Shown: in pieces, positions 24,202 through 36,479 of the stretch
Layout: each line of letters opens with the position of its first letter
Position numbering within the stretch: the first letter of the stretch is position 1
Assembly: GCA_000729835.1 (NCBI GenBank)
Contig: JFHB01000011.1
Span: 274,266-338,265, forward strand
Direction: 5' to 3'
DNA length: 64,000 bases
From: Atkinsonella hypoxylon
Lineage: Eukaryota > Ascomycota > Sordariomycetes > Hypocreales > Clavicipitaceae
Program-made: the position numbers and the translations under genes
Notes under the pieces: generated by a model
Databases searched by the model: none
Told to the model about the DNA's origin: nothing
What the model saw: the letters and a program-made list of their open reading frames with translations, nothing else

Positions 24202-25586
24202 ATGTCGAGGCAACAACCCCGCAATCAAGCAGCCGCTTCACAGACCACCACGACACGGCAGAACGAGTATTTTGTGCCGCGCGATGGCATTGATCGTGAG
24301 GTTATTTCAGCAGATATCTGCCGCTACCTGGGCAACGATGCCTTGGTGCGCCCTGGTCATTATGAGGTTCGTTTCCAACACTTTGAAGAAGCCCCGTCAC
24401 AAGTCCTCTATTCTTATTTCCATCGGCAAATCGGCCTCAATCCGCAACTTTTGGCTGACCATTTCGCTGGCATAGAATCCTCAAACCGGGCAGATTGTCC
24501 AAGGCTACTATATCACTGCTTACCGAAATCTGACAACGGTAAGCATCTGCTCTGCCATGCCCCATCAAGGTGTGCAATGACTGAAAACTGAACATCATCC
24601 ATTCTACAGGCTATGATTGAGGATTTGAAAGCCGATTCGGCGCGCTGGGATAGTGAAAGACGGGCGCAGACTTCGCGCAACACTCCTGGAGGTATCCATA
24701 CCTCGAGAGATGCCACTGGCGTTCCTGCGAGACCTTCCTCTAACTCTCCAGCAGTCCAATACCGCTATTCCGAGACTCACCAGTCTCGGCAGCACCATGG
24801 GCCAACAGAGCCCCCCTATACGTCGGAATCATACCCCCGTGAATCCTTTGACGGCCCGAGATATCCCGGAACTGGTGCTCCTGGATATACTGGTGCTTCT
24901 AACTACCAACAACAGCCCCAGCAACAGCCGTACGGCGCAGCCAACGGAGGTGCATTTAATCCTGGCTACCAACAGGTTCAACCGTCAACCACTTCGGACC
25001 CAAGATATGCCTCTAATCAAGCCGGATCCATGATTCGTCCAGGATACCAGACAAACCAGGACTCTCCATATATCGGAACTGGTGCCAACCTGCCGCAGTC
25101 AGGCTATAGCAGCTCCAATGATCCTTATTCAAACCGTATGGGAACCTCGGCTGCTGTTCCTCAGCAGCCAATTTATTCGACTTCATCACCAGCTCAGCCC
25201 AATTATTCGGCACCCCCACCTCAGTATCAATTTCAAGGCCAAGCTCCCCCCCCAACCGCCGGCAATCATTCCTATTCAGCAATGCAGCAGCCCCATGACC
25301 CGTTCTATGGTCGAGGTGCGTCAAAGCAGAGATCATGCGAACCTAGCTCTCCCAAAAGGCCCCGAGTCTAATTATTGTAGCTTCACCTGCAGGCCCTGTC
25401 CCTCTCCAGCAGCAGCCTCAGCAGCAAAACGTGTTTGCAAGCCAAGGACAACAGCCTTTCGATGAACCACGAGGACCTCGCCCACCTTCCGTCGTGGCAA
25501 GAAATCAAACCCCCCCTGCAGGATCAAGTAGTCGTCGTACTGATCGGGACAGCGACAGGCAGCAACACCGACCTCCTCGAAGATGA
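24202..25586 (+). CDS. rfeG: RfeG-type putative transcription factor
   Basis: Four exons: 24202-24366, 24476-24538, 24610-25315, 25393-25586. They total 1128 nt, or 375 residues. The N-terminal 100 residues are the strongly conserved part of the fungal RfeG family: EYFVPRDGIDREVI, ICRYLGNDALVRPGHYE, then GYYITAYRNLTT and MIEDLKADSARW. The rest is low-complexity, rich in Gln, Pro, Tyr, Ser and Gly, ending in a basic Arg-rich tail (SSSRRTDRDSDRQQ). The low-complexity part suggests an activation or phase-separating region. The family is annotated as a transcription factor in aspergilli, but no classical DNA-binding domain is visible, so the molecular role is uncertain. Without the 77-nt third intron the frame would stop early at about 25371. 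ATG 24202 matches the family N-terminus MSRQQPR. Confidence 0.88.
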
Positions 25587-28500
25587 CCATGCCCATCAGT
25601 GCTTGGCTTCTTTATAATTTGACTCCACCCTTCTGCCGTTTCAGCCGGATCTGTTCTGGAACATGGTTTCTGCGGCTGCCAAACTTGTGTGATTTTGCGT
25701 TGCTTCTATTTAATTTTTCTCCTCCGGAAGGCCAGGATCCGGAATCTCCCATTCAGTTAAGTCTTATCCGGGGATCACGTCATGCACTCATGCTACTTCC
25801 TCCATGGATCCTCCCTTTCCCTATCCATTTCTTCTCCTGGATTAAACTACTTTGGAGCAGCAAGTGTGCTGCTCAGTGAATCATTCCATGTGGATGATCT
25901 CGTCTGATATCTTCTGCCATCGCTTCTTCTGGATTAAAAGCGACCCTTTCGGATTCGGGATATAAATACTCGTTCTTAGCGCTTTGCATCTGTTGTGTTT
26001 GCCCTCTTTACGCATGGCCCCTGAGTTCTGGACACTCTGGTTTAACTTGCTTGGCGGGACTGCGTTTCAACTTGCAATTTGTGATGTTTTTTTTATATTT
26101 TAAATGTTGGCTCTTTGAGGGCTTCGGATGACTGATGTTTATATAAATCATGCACACGTTTATTGGCGCAGGCTGGGTCGACCGGCTTGGTACAGTCGTC
26201 CATGTTGGGTTCATTCTGGGATTTCCGTTTGTTTACCTTGCTGCCCGGATCCGGTCCTTCTAGTGGATTTACCCTAATAGCTGGATTGTGACTTGCTCGC
26301 CACCATGTCTTTAACCCTGGACTGGCTTGCGTGGCTCTGGATTCTCGCCTTGCGATGGTGCACGCGTAAAACCGAAGCGATATCTGGGCAGCATGGTAAG
26401 TTACCTGAGTTTGTACATACTAGCCAGATGTCTTCAAAAGGATCCTTTCCTGATCTGCTCCCATCTCACCGGAATTACATTCTCTCCACCACGGAATCTG
26501 ATTATGTCGCTGCGCGCTGATAGTGAACTAACCCAAAAATGTTTGAACAATTATTTAGGTATAAAACTTGATGGCTCCGATGGAACTTGTCGCACCTTTC
26601 TTTGTTCATTCTCATGGCCACAAATCTCTCATCGACATACCAATGCGATGAAGGACTGCTCATATAAGCTTAATATTCTTCCCTGCTAGGCGGAGAACGA
26701 AGTCAGTTTCTTTCCTTTTGGACGTATGGACAAGTCGAACTCCTAGCCTTGGACGAAGGATCTGAATTATGACACTCAACGTACTCCTGGCTAGACCACT
26801 TCTCCCCCTTTTGGACCAGGTCTCAAGAGGTGCTTGCGGCATTCTCATAGCGACAGCATAATCTATTTTACTTGGCCATCACCTCTGGAGGTTAAGGCAT
26901 TCCTTACCTGCAATTCAGGTACTTCATTCCGAGGTTGCCTAGTCTGTAAGTTTGACGCATATGATCCCGGTATACTCTTGATGCACACTACCGCAGCTCA
27001 AATATGGATCATGGTCGCATACGGTTTCAGATTCCCCTTTTTTTATGATGTTGAAAGGACTGGTCACCTTGATCATAAAATCTTTGGACGATCACACTTG
27101 GAATTTGTATCAAGGCAGCTCTTAGAATCCGTACGAATAACAGCACGTTGTCATCCTTGCGAACCAGGCCGTCTCTGGAATAGAGCAGAGAAGAATCCGG
27201 GTCTATTCCATGGAGAATAAGCGCCTAGTCGAGCACCATCGGAAGTTTTATTATGTGGTGGGAATGCTATTAAAATGGGAATACGTTGGATGGTGGGGTG
27301 TGCATTCCTTTATTGTACGTATGAAGGACGGGTGGAATAATTAAATGGCGCAAGGCAGGTAGTGCCGTGTCATGTCGAGGCGGCTATGAAGCGAAAGGAT
27401 AGAATTTTGAAATGGACTGAACGGAATTGATACTTGCCACGTCTCGTACCAAATAATACACGGTTGATTTCTACGTCGTGGAACTGACAAGGAGCCTTCA
27501 GTGGGCCGGCTATTTTTTTTTTCTTTTGCAAGTGTGTCTAGAAAAATCCGGCGTGTTACGTTGCGACTTTCAACGGACTCGAATGTTGTATATATATATA
27601 TATATGACAGGCGGAAGACCAGGGCTGTACGAAGAATGGGTAGAGATCCATCATAGAAATTGTGGGCATTGTTTGTGTGGCTATAGATCAGGTATGACAT
27701 GAAGTAGAGCAGGAAATTGGGATAATAAATATTCTATTTCTAATTATAATAGTATACGTACTGATAGTACCGTATCTAATAAAGAACGGTTGGAAGCGGA
27801 CATTGGTTAGTTAACTATAACCATTATTATTATGTATCAATCATGTTGGGGTTAGGGTTGAGTGTATCAGTCTCGGTAGCCATTTGCTTGCGTTGCCGCT
27901 GCAAGCGCGGTAAGCAATGCGTGATGATGCAACGAATATCTGTGTCGCAGGATTTGCCACGTCCAAGTCGGCGGGTTGAATACCTTGTGTACGGAGTACA
28001 GCTTTTATATCCGCAGGCTGTATTTCCGTTTGAAACAACAATGTAGAATACGTATTGTACTAGTTTTGCTATATCAGCGTGAACTCTCGGTTCCAATACC
28101 TTGTTGGACCTTGAGAGAAGCTACGGAATGGCTATATGTATCCGTATGGGAAGCTTATCACTCATGATTACGGCTGTAGGCTAACTGGTTAGGGCCGTTC
28201 AATTCATTGCATCCGGAATGGCAGGTTGCTTCTTCCGCCTGCTGCCAATTGGCTGTTACACCTTGCTGCATGGGTGCGTACCTGAAGATTGGGTGTCTAA
28301 GACAGTCGTTGAGGAAAAATCAACAGCTTCCGTCCATACGGGCGGAAGTTGGCGTGGCACGACAATATGAATTTATTCCTAGCCTCTGCATGAAAGATTA
28401 GTGTCAGGTGATAGAGTATGCAGTCGTCTAGATGAAATCCTGGTCTTTCGTGATGGAGTTTGGACAGGAGCTTTTCATCGTCCTGGGGTTTGTGGCGAAT

Positions 28501-29490
28501 GCCATGGTGTATTAGCATGTCTCGCGAGGGTCCTTCCGTCTTTCACCCAGCCCGAGCAACCGTGGCTCATGGTAGATCAGTCTGGACATTGGGAGGAGGA
28601 TGAAGTGAGAGTGGTCGCTGTGACTATGTGCAGGCGTGGGTGTTCCAGCCTCCCATCTTGGGACAAACTGTATTTTGAGCACTTGGCGATGGCGTGCATG
28701 CTATAGGAACCGAGGCTTTTCGATATTCACTGTTCTAAATCTGAGGAGGCGCTAATTGATATGGGAACTGTGCGTGTGCGTGTGCGTGTGTGTGTGCGTG
28801 TGTGTGTGCGTGTGTGTGTGCGTGGTGGGTGGGTGTTACAGAGAACCCCAATTTCTTGCAAACTCCAACATCTGGGAAGACAGCTAACTAGCTAGCTCAG
28901 CTCAGCTGCTTGAGAGCGAGGGCAAAAGAGAAAAAAAAAAAAAAAAAAAAGGAAGAGAGAAAAAAAAAAAAAGAGGTCGCCGTGGTTGCAATGTGTGCAA
29001 GCGGTGGGTCAGCCATGCCACTTGCGTTGACCACCTAATCTTTTTTTGCCTCCTACTTCCGCCTTCCTTTTTTCCCCTTTGTGCTGTTCTGCAGTTCACG
29101 GAGGCTTGCCCTTACCTTTGACTCTGCTTGTACTGTGACATCTTGATACCCTCATTTTTAATCTTCTATTTTTACTCTCCTGCGGCTACGACCAGCGCAG
29201 CCAGCTTTCTTGAGTCTCTCGGTTGCGCACCAACGCCGGCCTGTGCCTGTGCCTGCGCCAACGAGCTTCCCACCAGCTCTTCATTTTTGCCAATTCTACA
29301 AGGGACCTCCCTCTTCCCGCTCGCGTCCACCCACCTACCCACCCACGCACGATACGGATTGGTAAATGCCCCGCCATCTCGACCCTGAGATCTGACCGAC
29401 CCGACCTCAACCACATCCAACCAGACCCTTTTCGTATAATCACGCCGCTCAGGCTTTTCGTCGAACTCCTGTCATTTCTCGACGCTTAAC
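25587..29490. other. Intergenic region, no gene recognised; karyopherin promoter at right end
   Basis: About 3.9 kb. Frames here are short and overlapping on both strands without domains. It contains (TA)n near 27,586-27,605, TACGGAGTA at 27990-27998, a GTGTGC-type microsatellite 28769-28825, and two long A runs at 28,930-28,972. The 28,980-29,490 segment has the T/C-rich character of a fungal promoter and leader for the karyopherin gene. Confidence 0.5.
28769..28825. repeat. GT/GTGTGC microsatellite
   Basis: Alternating GTGTGC and GTGTGTGTGC units over about 57 bp. Confidence 0.93.
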
Positions 29491-32400
29491 ATGGACACCG
29501 CCGCGCTCCGGGAGTTGCTCGGGGGCAGCTTGGCTACCGATGCCGACAACAGACGACGGGCCGAGTTGCAGCTGAAGCAGGTATGTGTCGATGCGGGAGT
29601 GGTCTGCTGTAACCAGATTTCCTGGCCAAGGGGGGTTGGAATTTGTTGGAGGAACCGCGAGAGGCAGGCAGGCAGGCAGGCAGGCGAGGCTGGATTTCAT
29701 GCTTGGCATTCAAGTCGTCTCCAAGCCTCGCTTTCACGGCTGATCAGGCTCGGAGGATACTGATTTGCAGTCCGTAACCAGCACCGACGTGAACCTAGGT
29801 TGCTTAGTGCCATGCCATTCCATAGGCACCGCCGTGGACACACTCTCTGCTCTCCGTGGCTCTGTTGACGTTGGACTCATCAAATGTTGGAGCTTGGAGC
29901 TTGGACGCTGACATGCTGGCTTTGCACACTAGATCGAAGAGCAACCAGGATTTGTTGATGCTTTGTTCGACATTCTGCAGGGTGAGCAAGAAGCCAGTGT
30001 ACGCCTTGCAAGTGAGTATTTTATACCTCCCTCTTGCACTTACCCGGCCGTCCTCAGCTCCTTGCTATGCTTTCAGATATGCTTGATTCTTACGAACTGC
30101 ACTATAGGCGTAATTTATATCAAACACCGCGTCAACCGTGCTTGGTACCAAGGCGAGCAATACAATGGCGAATTTCTAATAGCTGAAGATGAGAAGGCCC
30201 GCGTCCGAGACCGCTTGGTACCAGTTCTTGCTGCCTCAGATGGCGCCGTCCGCCAGCAGCTCATTCCCGTTCTCCAGCGCGTGCTGCAGTGCGATTTCCC
30301 TAGTCGATGGCCTCGATTCATGGACTTCACCACCGAGTTGTTGAATACCAATACTCCCAGCTCCGTGCTTGCCGGGCTCCAATGTCTGCTCGCTATCTGC
30401 CGTGCGTTTAGATACAAGTCACACGATAATATAGACAGAGCGCAGTTTGATACCATTGTGGAGACCAGTTTCCCCCGACTGCTTTCCATATGCAGCGAAC
30501 TGGTGGATCAGGAAAGCGAAGAAGCTGGAGAGATGCTTCACCTAGCTCTTAAGTCTTATAAACATGCCACATGGGTAAGCCACCAAATTCTTGTGGACAT
30601 TGCGTATTTCAAATGCTTCATTGGGCCATGGAGATATAGAATTGCCGACTCGCTAACCGTTGTTATCTTCTCACCTATGATTAGCTCGAACTGTCCGGTC
30701 ATTTGCGCCAGCAGCAGGCGAACATTGCCTGGTGCACGGTTTTTCTGCAAACCGTCTCCAAGGTCCCTCCAGCGTCGGCGATGCAGGGTGATTCGTTCGA
30801 CCGTGAGAGACATCATTGGTGGAAGGCAAAGAAATGGGCCTATTTCAACCTGAATCGGCTTTTCATTCGGTTGGTCTCGCAACTCATGTCACCTTGACTG
30901 CTCTTGGCTGCTAATGCTAATGCTAATGCTAATGCTAATGCTAATGCTAATGCAACAAATAGACATGGAAACCCTGCCAGCCCAGGCAAGGGGGACGAGG
31001 CGGCGCAATTCGCCAAGAACTTCATCAGCACTGTGGCACCAGAAATTTTGAAGCACTACCTCCTAGAGATCGAAAGATGGGTTGCCAAGACGTCGTGGCT
31101 CAGCCGACCTTGTCTCTCATACATCATCGTCTTCCTGGACGAATCCGTCCGACCCAAGGAGATGTGGACTCATCTCAAGCCTCATTTGACCAATCTTGTC
31201 ACGCATTTCGTTTTCCCCGTGCTGTGTCTTTCTGAGGAAGACGTCGAGCAGTTTGACGATGAACCTGAGGAGTATCTGCACCGTAAGCTCAACTACTTTG
31301 AGGAAACCTCTGCTCCTGACGTTGCTGCCACCAACTTCTTGGTCAACTTGACAAAGAATCGGAGAAAGGAGACTTTTGAGATCCTCAAGTTTGTCAACGC
31401 CGTTGTCAATGAATATGAGCAAGCCCCAGACGACAAGAAGAACCACATGGCCAAGGAAGGTGCTCTACGGATGATTGCAACACTTGCCCCTGTGATTCTT
31501 AGCAAGAAGAGTCCGATTGCCGATCAAGTAGAATATTTCCTGGTTCGATACGTTTTCCCCGATTTTACCAGCAGCCAGGGTTACCTCCGGGCCCGCGCAT
31601 GCGACACTATTGAGAAATTCGAGCAGCTCAATTTCCAAGATGTCAATAATTTGTTAGCCATATACAGACACATTCTAGACTGCATGGCCGACCCTGCCTT
31701 GCCTGTTCGAGTTACTGCCGCCCTTGCTCTTCAGCCACTAATTAGACACGACATCATCCGGACAAGTATGCAACAAAGTATTCCTACCATTATGCAACAG
31801 CTACTGAAGTTGGCCAACGAGGTTGACATTGACGCCTTGGCCAACGTTATGGAGGATTTTGTGGAGATATTTGCCACTGAACTTACCCCATTCGCCGTCG
31901 CCCTTTGCGAACAGCTTCGTGACACCTATCTGCGCATTGTTCGTGAACTTCTTGAGAAGGAGAGCAAGGCTGGTGAGGACGGAGACCTGTTTGCGGATTA
32001 CGATGACAAGAGCATCACTGCCCTCGGTGTTTTGCAGACGATCGGAACTCTCATCCTCACTCTTGAGAGCACACCTGACGTTTTGCTCCACATCGAGGCT
32101 GTTCTGATGCCTGTAATTAAAATAACTTTGGAGAACAAGCTTTACGGTACGTTGGTAACATGCCCTGAGTTTACTCATTTGTTACCCTGTACACGAGCAT
32201 TGACATTTGGCTAACTATCACCAACCAAAGACTTGTATAACGAAGTGTTTGAAATTATTGACAGCTGCACATTTGCCGCCAAGGGCATTTCACCAAATAT
32301 GTGGCAAGCCTTTGAGTTGATCCACACGACGTTCAAAGCCGGTGCCGAGTACTACTTGGAAGACATGTTACCTGCTCTGGACAACTTTGTTCAATATGGC

Positions 32401-33685
32401 ACACCTCAACTTATCCAAAACCCGGAATATATTCAAGCCTTATACTCAATGGTAGCGGACATGTTCACTGATCAAGTGCAAGGTGGGGTTGAGAGGATCT
32501 GCGCTTGCAAGCTTGCAGAAGCCATGATGCTTAGCCTTCGAGGTCACATTGACAGTTGTGTTGAGGGCTTCATCAACATGGCGATGGGTGTCCTTTCCGC
32601 ACAGGAGGTCAAGATCAAGAGCTACAAGATCCATTTGATGGAGATGGTGATCAACTCGATTCACTACAACCCGATATTGACCCTACAGGTGCTCGAGAAC
32701 AAGGGTTGGACCAATCGGTTCTTCAGCCTGTGGTTCGGTAGCATGACTTCGTTTACCCGCGTGCACGATAAGAAACTTTGTATTGCCGCCATTTCCGCGC
32801 TGCTCAGCATCAACCACGAGCAGGTACCTGCAAGTGTCTCTGTGGGGTGGCCGCGACTGCTCCAAGGCATCACTGAACTTTTCCGGACCCTACCCAACGC
32901 CATGAAGAGTGAGTTTTTTTTTTTTTTTTTTTTCCTTTTTCCCTTCTTATCCTTTGGTCGGGTTGGAGAAGGAGGGGAGGGATTGGAGACTATTCACCCA
33001 TACCTGAGAATAATCAAGCTAACTGAACTGTTCTCCAATCAAGATCGCGAGGAGGCCTTGAGGGACGATTTCCACCTTGATACCTCTTACGACTACGGAG
33101 ACGACGATGAATGGGACGACAATGAAGCAAACTGGAATGTTGATGAGGAAGAAGCCAATGAGGAAGAGGGGCTTGAGTCGAAGGACGAAAGCAAAGCATA
33201 TTTAGAGTTCTTAAATGAGGAGGTCTGTACGATTCCATAAACGAGGACGAGAGAATAAGAGGCTGTGGAAATGGACATGCTGACGGTCGTCAAATAGGCT
33301 CAGAAGTATAGCCGGGCAATTGAGGACGTTGACGACGACGAGCTGGGAGAGGACAGTGTCTTGTTGGAGTCTCCACTTGACAAGATTGAACCTTATTCGC
33401 TGTTCAAGAATACTCTTTTGAGTAAGTGTCTTCTGGAGAAGGCTGAACGGTTTTGCTTGATGAAAGACCAAGTCTGCTGACACGAGGCTCTCAGAAATGC
33501 AACAAGAGCAACCCCAGTTTTATTCCAGCCTTGTTGGTCACTTATCAGCTGAGGAGCAGAATATGATACAGACGATCATGGTCAAGGCTGATGAGGTTGC
33601 TGTCCAACAAGTCCAACAAGCTCGACAGGAGCTACTGGCTCATCAGCAAGCACAAGCAGCGGCTGGCATTGCACCGCCAAGCTAG
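29491..33685 (+). CDS. Importin-beta family karyopherin, importin-7/8 (Nmd5/Sxm1) type
   Basis: Nuclear transport receptor made of HEAT repeats that binds Ran-GTP and carries protein cargo through the pore. Nine exons: 29491-29580, 29933-30011, 30108-30574, 30685-30869, 30963-32146, 32231-32908, 33044-33222, 33298-33421, 33495-33685. They total 3177 nt, or 1058 residues, matching the roughly 1040-1050 residues of Nmd5/importin-7. The N-terminal importin domain is present (DADNRRRAELQLKQ, then SVIYIKHRVNRAW). A long helical solenoid follows, and an acidic stretch in exon 7 (YGDDDEWDDNEANWNVDEEE) is typical of the importin-7/8 branch. The first intron (352 nt) carries a CAGG repeat; intron 4 carries a GCTAAT repeat next to its acceptor; intron 6 carries a long T run. 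Choosing between Nmd5 and Sxm1 would need an alignment. Confidence 0.93.
29663..29686. repeat. CAGG tetranucleotide repeat in karyopherin intron 1
   Basis: About six consecutive GCAG/CAGG units inside the first intron. Confidence 0.88.
30910..30951. repeat. GCTAAT hexanucleotide repeat, seven copies, in karyopherin intron 4
   Basis: Seven perfect units ending 11 nt before the intron 3' splice site (AG at 30961-30962). The unit contains CTAA, resembling the core of fungal branch-point sequences (CTRAY), so the intron offers several possible branch points. Confidence 0.95.
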
Positions 33686-34630
33686 GGCAAGACGTTGATG
33701 CAACAGTCCTTGGCGCTTTAGTTTCGGTTTTGTTGATACTCTCTGTGTTCACCGCTCGGGTTGGAGCTGGACGAGACTATGGAGAGCATTCATTTGTTTG
33801 AAGGAGCATGATGACACGAAGCTGATTCCCAGTGGAGCAGAGGCCTATCGCCAGAGGATACACAATGAGCAGCAAGGCATCATCTGACTAAGGCCGGGTT
33901 CTGCGGCTCTGCGGCTCTGCAATTCTGTTAGCAGGTGAATGGAAGCTGTCTTGTCGTGGTCGTGGTAGGAAACCAAATAGGAAACCAAGTAGGAAGACAA
34001 TGTCAGGATACGGTGCAAGAGGAATCCAGTGTGGGAGAGAGAGAGGCCAGTGCCGAGCAAATCGGACATGTTATCTGTGGCTAGTGTTTTCCAAGATAGA
34101 ATCGCATTCTAGACCCAGAGAGGACAGCGAAAGACATGTGGATCTGCGTGATGGTGATGGGTGATGGTGATGGTGATGGTGATGGGTGGTGCGAGAGGGA
34201 TTGAGAAAGATGCAGCGGTGTAGACAGACATACAAGATACTGCAATAGGCAATCCATTTGAACCGAGTCAACGTATGTATGCCATGGAGGAAGACGTACT
34301 GAAGACAGGCGTTCTTCTGTCGGACAAGTAACTACCCAGACCCCAGATCCCAAACCGAGCTGCATCAAGACGGTCGATCCGGCGAGCGCCGTGTGCCGCA
34401 CCGCCCCACCTGCCCCCCTTCCCCCTCCCCCCCCTTCCCCCCTCCCCCCTCTTGCCCCCCCCCCCCACCTCGGTTGACCTCGCGCCTCCGCACGTCCCCA
34501 CGGTCAACGAAGACAAGAACACCAAGCAAGACCGTCCACCACGCCATTCTGTCCACAACGGTTCTTTCTTGACCGCGCAGTCTTTGATCCACGTTCGTTC
34601 CGCCCGTTGGTTTAGTCATCGCCTGTAGAA
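33686..34630. other. Intergenic between the karyopherin gene and ISN1; contains GATGGT repeat and C-tract promoter
   Basis: No gene seen. A GGTGAT/GATGGT repeat lies at 34151-34188. A C-rich tract (34401-34470) with many C5-C12 runs ends about 160 bp upstream of the ISN1 start. Confidence 0.6.
34401..34470. promoter_or_regulatory. Extreme C-tract (G-tract on minus strand) upstream of ISN1
   Basis: At least six runs of five or more C separated by one to four bases, the last a run of about 12. The minus strand fits a G-quadruplex pattern and the plus strand an i-motif pattern. A regulatory role is inference from position only. Confidence 0.5.
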
Positions 34631-36479
34631 TGACCACCCGGTATCGCGTCGAGTGTATGCAAGATCCTAGAACGCCATTTGATGGAGCTGATTTGATTTT
34701 GATTTTTGGGTGATTTTAGATGCGCTCAAGACTCATCGACGAGATCAGTTTATCGGTATGTTTTTTTGGGCCCTGGACCGGGCGTCACTTTGCGGTGCTG
34801 GGCTGATTTGGTGCAGAATGGATCAAGGGCTTGCTTGCTGTGCCGTTTGTGCTGTATTCGCAGCCTGCGGGGGTTTGGGGCGACGATGCGAGCGTTGCGA
34901 GGATGGCTGGGGAGGCGCGTAGGCGGTATGCGGAGATTATGCGTGATGTTGAGGGGATGATTGATGATCATAGTAGGTTGCTTTGGCATTTGGTTTTTGT
35001 GGTTTTTGTGGTTTTGTGGGTTTGACTGAGGTATTGCTGTTTTTCTATCTTGTTTCTTGCGTTTGCTCTGTGGTTTTTGACTGATTTGTTGCTCCTTTCT
35101 ATCTTGTTTCTTGCGTTTGCTCTTCCATCATTTCACCTTGTCCCACGCAAATCAAGTCCACAGCATCAGCAGCATCAGAGCTAACATTCACTCCACTCAC
35201 TCACTCACTCACTCATAGTCCTGCGTCAAAAGCAGCATCTATCCAAAATACAAGCTCTAGATGGCACTACAGCCGAATCCTTGGCTCCGATGCCCTCGAA
35301 ACTAAGCATGCTGGTTCCAACAGCAGGTCCCTTCTTCACGAGGTTACCCCTGGAAGCAGCCTTCAAGTACCAAGATGGGAAACGGTACATTTCCTCGCGG
35401 CGCTACGTAGCGCCCTCCTTCAACGACGTGCGTCTGATCCTCAACTCTGCTCAGACGATGGCTATGACGGCGGGAGCGCTGCAGCTGGCGACGTTTGACG
35501 GTGATGTGACGCTGTATGATGACGGGGAGAGCCTGGAGCCGTCCAGCCCTGTGATTCCCCGATTACTCGGTAAAGTCCACGCTGTCCCTTTGCAGAAACA
35601 AACCGATTGCTGTACTACGGCAGCAAAAGCAAGCCATGATTCATTCATTCTAACACGGGGAGGGGAGCACCCTTGTGTGTTCCATCCAAAACAGACCTCC
35701 TACGCAGGGACATCAAGATTGGCATCGTCACGGCAGCAGGCTACACCACGGCAGACAAATACTACGACCGACTGCACGGCCTCCTCGACGCCATCGCATG
35801 CTCGTCCCTAGACGACTCGCGCAAGCACAACCTCGTCATCATGGGCGGCGAAGCAAACTACCTCTTCCAGTACGACGCTCGCTCTCCGCACCGCCTGGCC
35901 CCCGTCCCACGACACGAATGGCTCACGCCGGAAATGGCGTCGTGGTCCGAGCCCGACATCGCCGCGCTCCTCGACGTAGCCGAGTCAGCGCTCGGCGACT
36001 GCGTGCGCACAATGAACCTCCCCGCGAGCGTCGTGCGCAAGGACCGCGCCGTGGGCATCGTCCCCTCGGAGCCGCACATCCGCATCGCGCGCGAGAGCCT
36101 CGAGGAGACGGTCCTGGTGGTGCAGCGCGTCCTGGAGCTGAGCCACGTCGGGTCGCGCGCCCAGCCGGGCGGCGGACGGCGCAGGGGGATTCCCTTTTGC
36201 GCCTTCAACGGCGGCCGGGATGTCTTTGTCGACATTGGCGACAAGAGCTGGGGCGTCACGGTGTGTCAGCTTTGGTTCGGGCGTGGCGCCGCCGGGGCTG
36301 CCATCGGGGGCGAGAACACTTTGCATGTTGGCGATCAGTTTCTGAGCGCGGGGTCGAATGACTTTATGGCACGGAGCGTGGGCACGACGGCGTGGATCGC
36401 GAGTCCGGCTGAGACGGTGGAGTTGCTGGATGAGGTGGCCGAGTTGATGCGGTTGGGGGGGAAAACCCATGAACCATGA
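34631..36479 (+). CDS. ISN1: IMP-specific 5'-nucleotidase
   Basis: Cytosolic enzyme that dephosphorylates IMP to inosine in purine turnover. Five exons: 34631-34655, 34720-34755, 34817-34972, 35219-35569, 35695-36479. They total 1353 nt, or 450 residues, the same size as the yeast enzyme. Seen: the conserved start (MTTRYRVEYALKTHRRDQF) built from two tiny exons of 25 and 36 nt, VPTAGPFFTRLPLEAAFKYQ, and a DxD motif in TFDGDVTLYDDG (Asp about 166 and 168), typical of HAD-type phosphatases. Near the C-terminus are FNGGRDVFVDIGDKSWGV and GDQFLSAGSNDFMAR. The 3' part is notably GC-rich. With azgA it is the second purine-related gene in the window, but they are not neighbours. Assignment is firm. 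Confidence 0.95.

Noticed and set aside
27840..27870. GGGGTTAGGGTTGA as telomeric repeat
   Set aside because: Less than two full TTAGGG units; not a telomere or a convincing interstitial telomere.
35675..36361. 228-codon arginine-rich frame inside ISN1
   Set aside because: It is a shifted reading of the GC-rich last ISN1 exon; the Arg/His/Pro composition is typical of such shadows.
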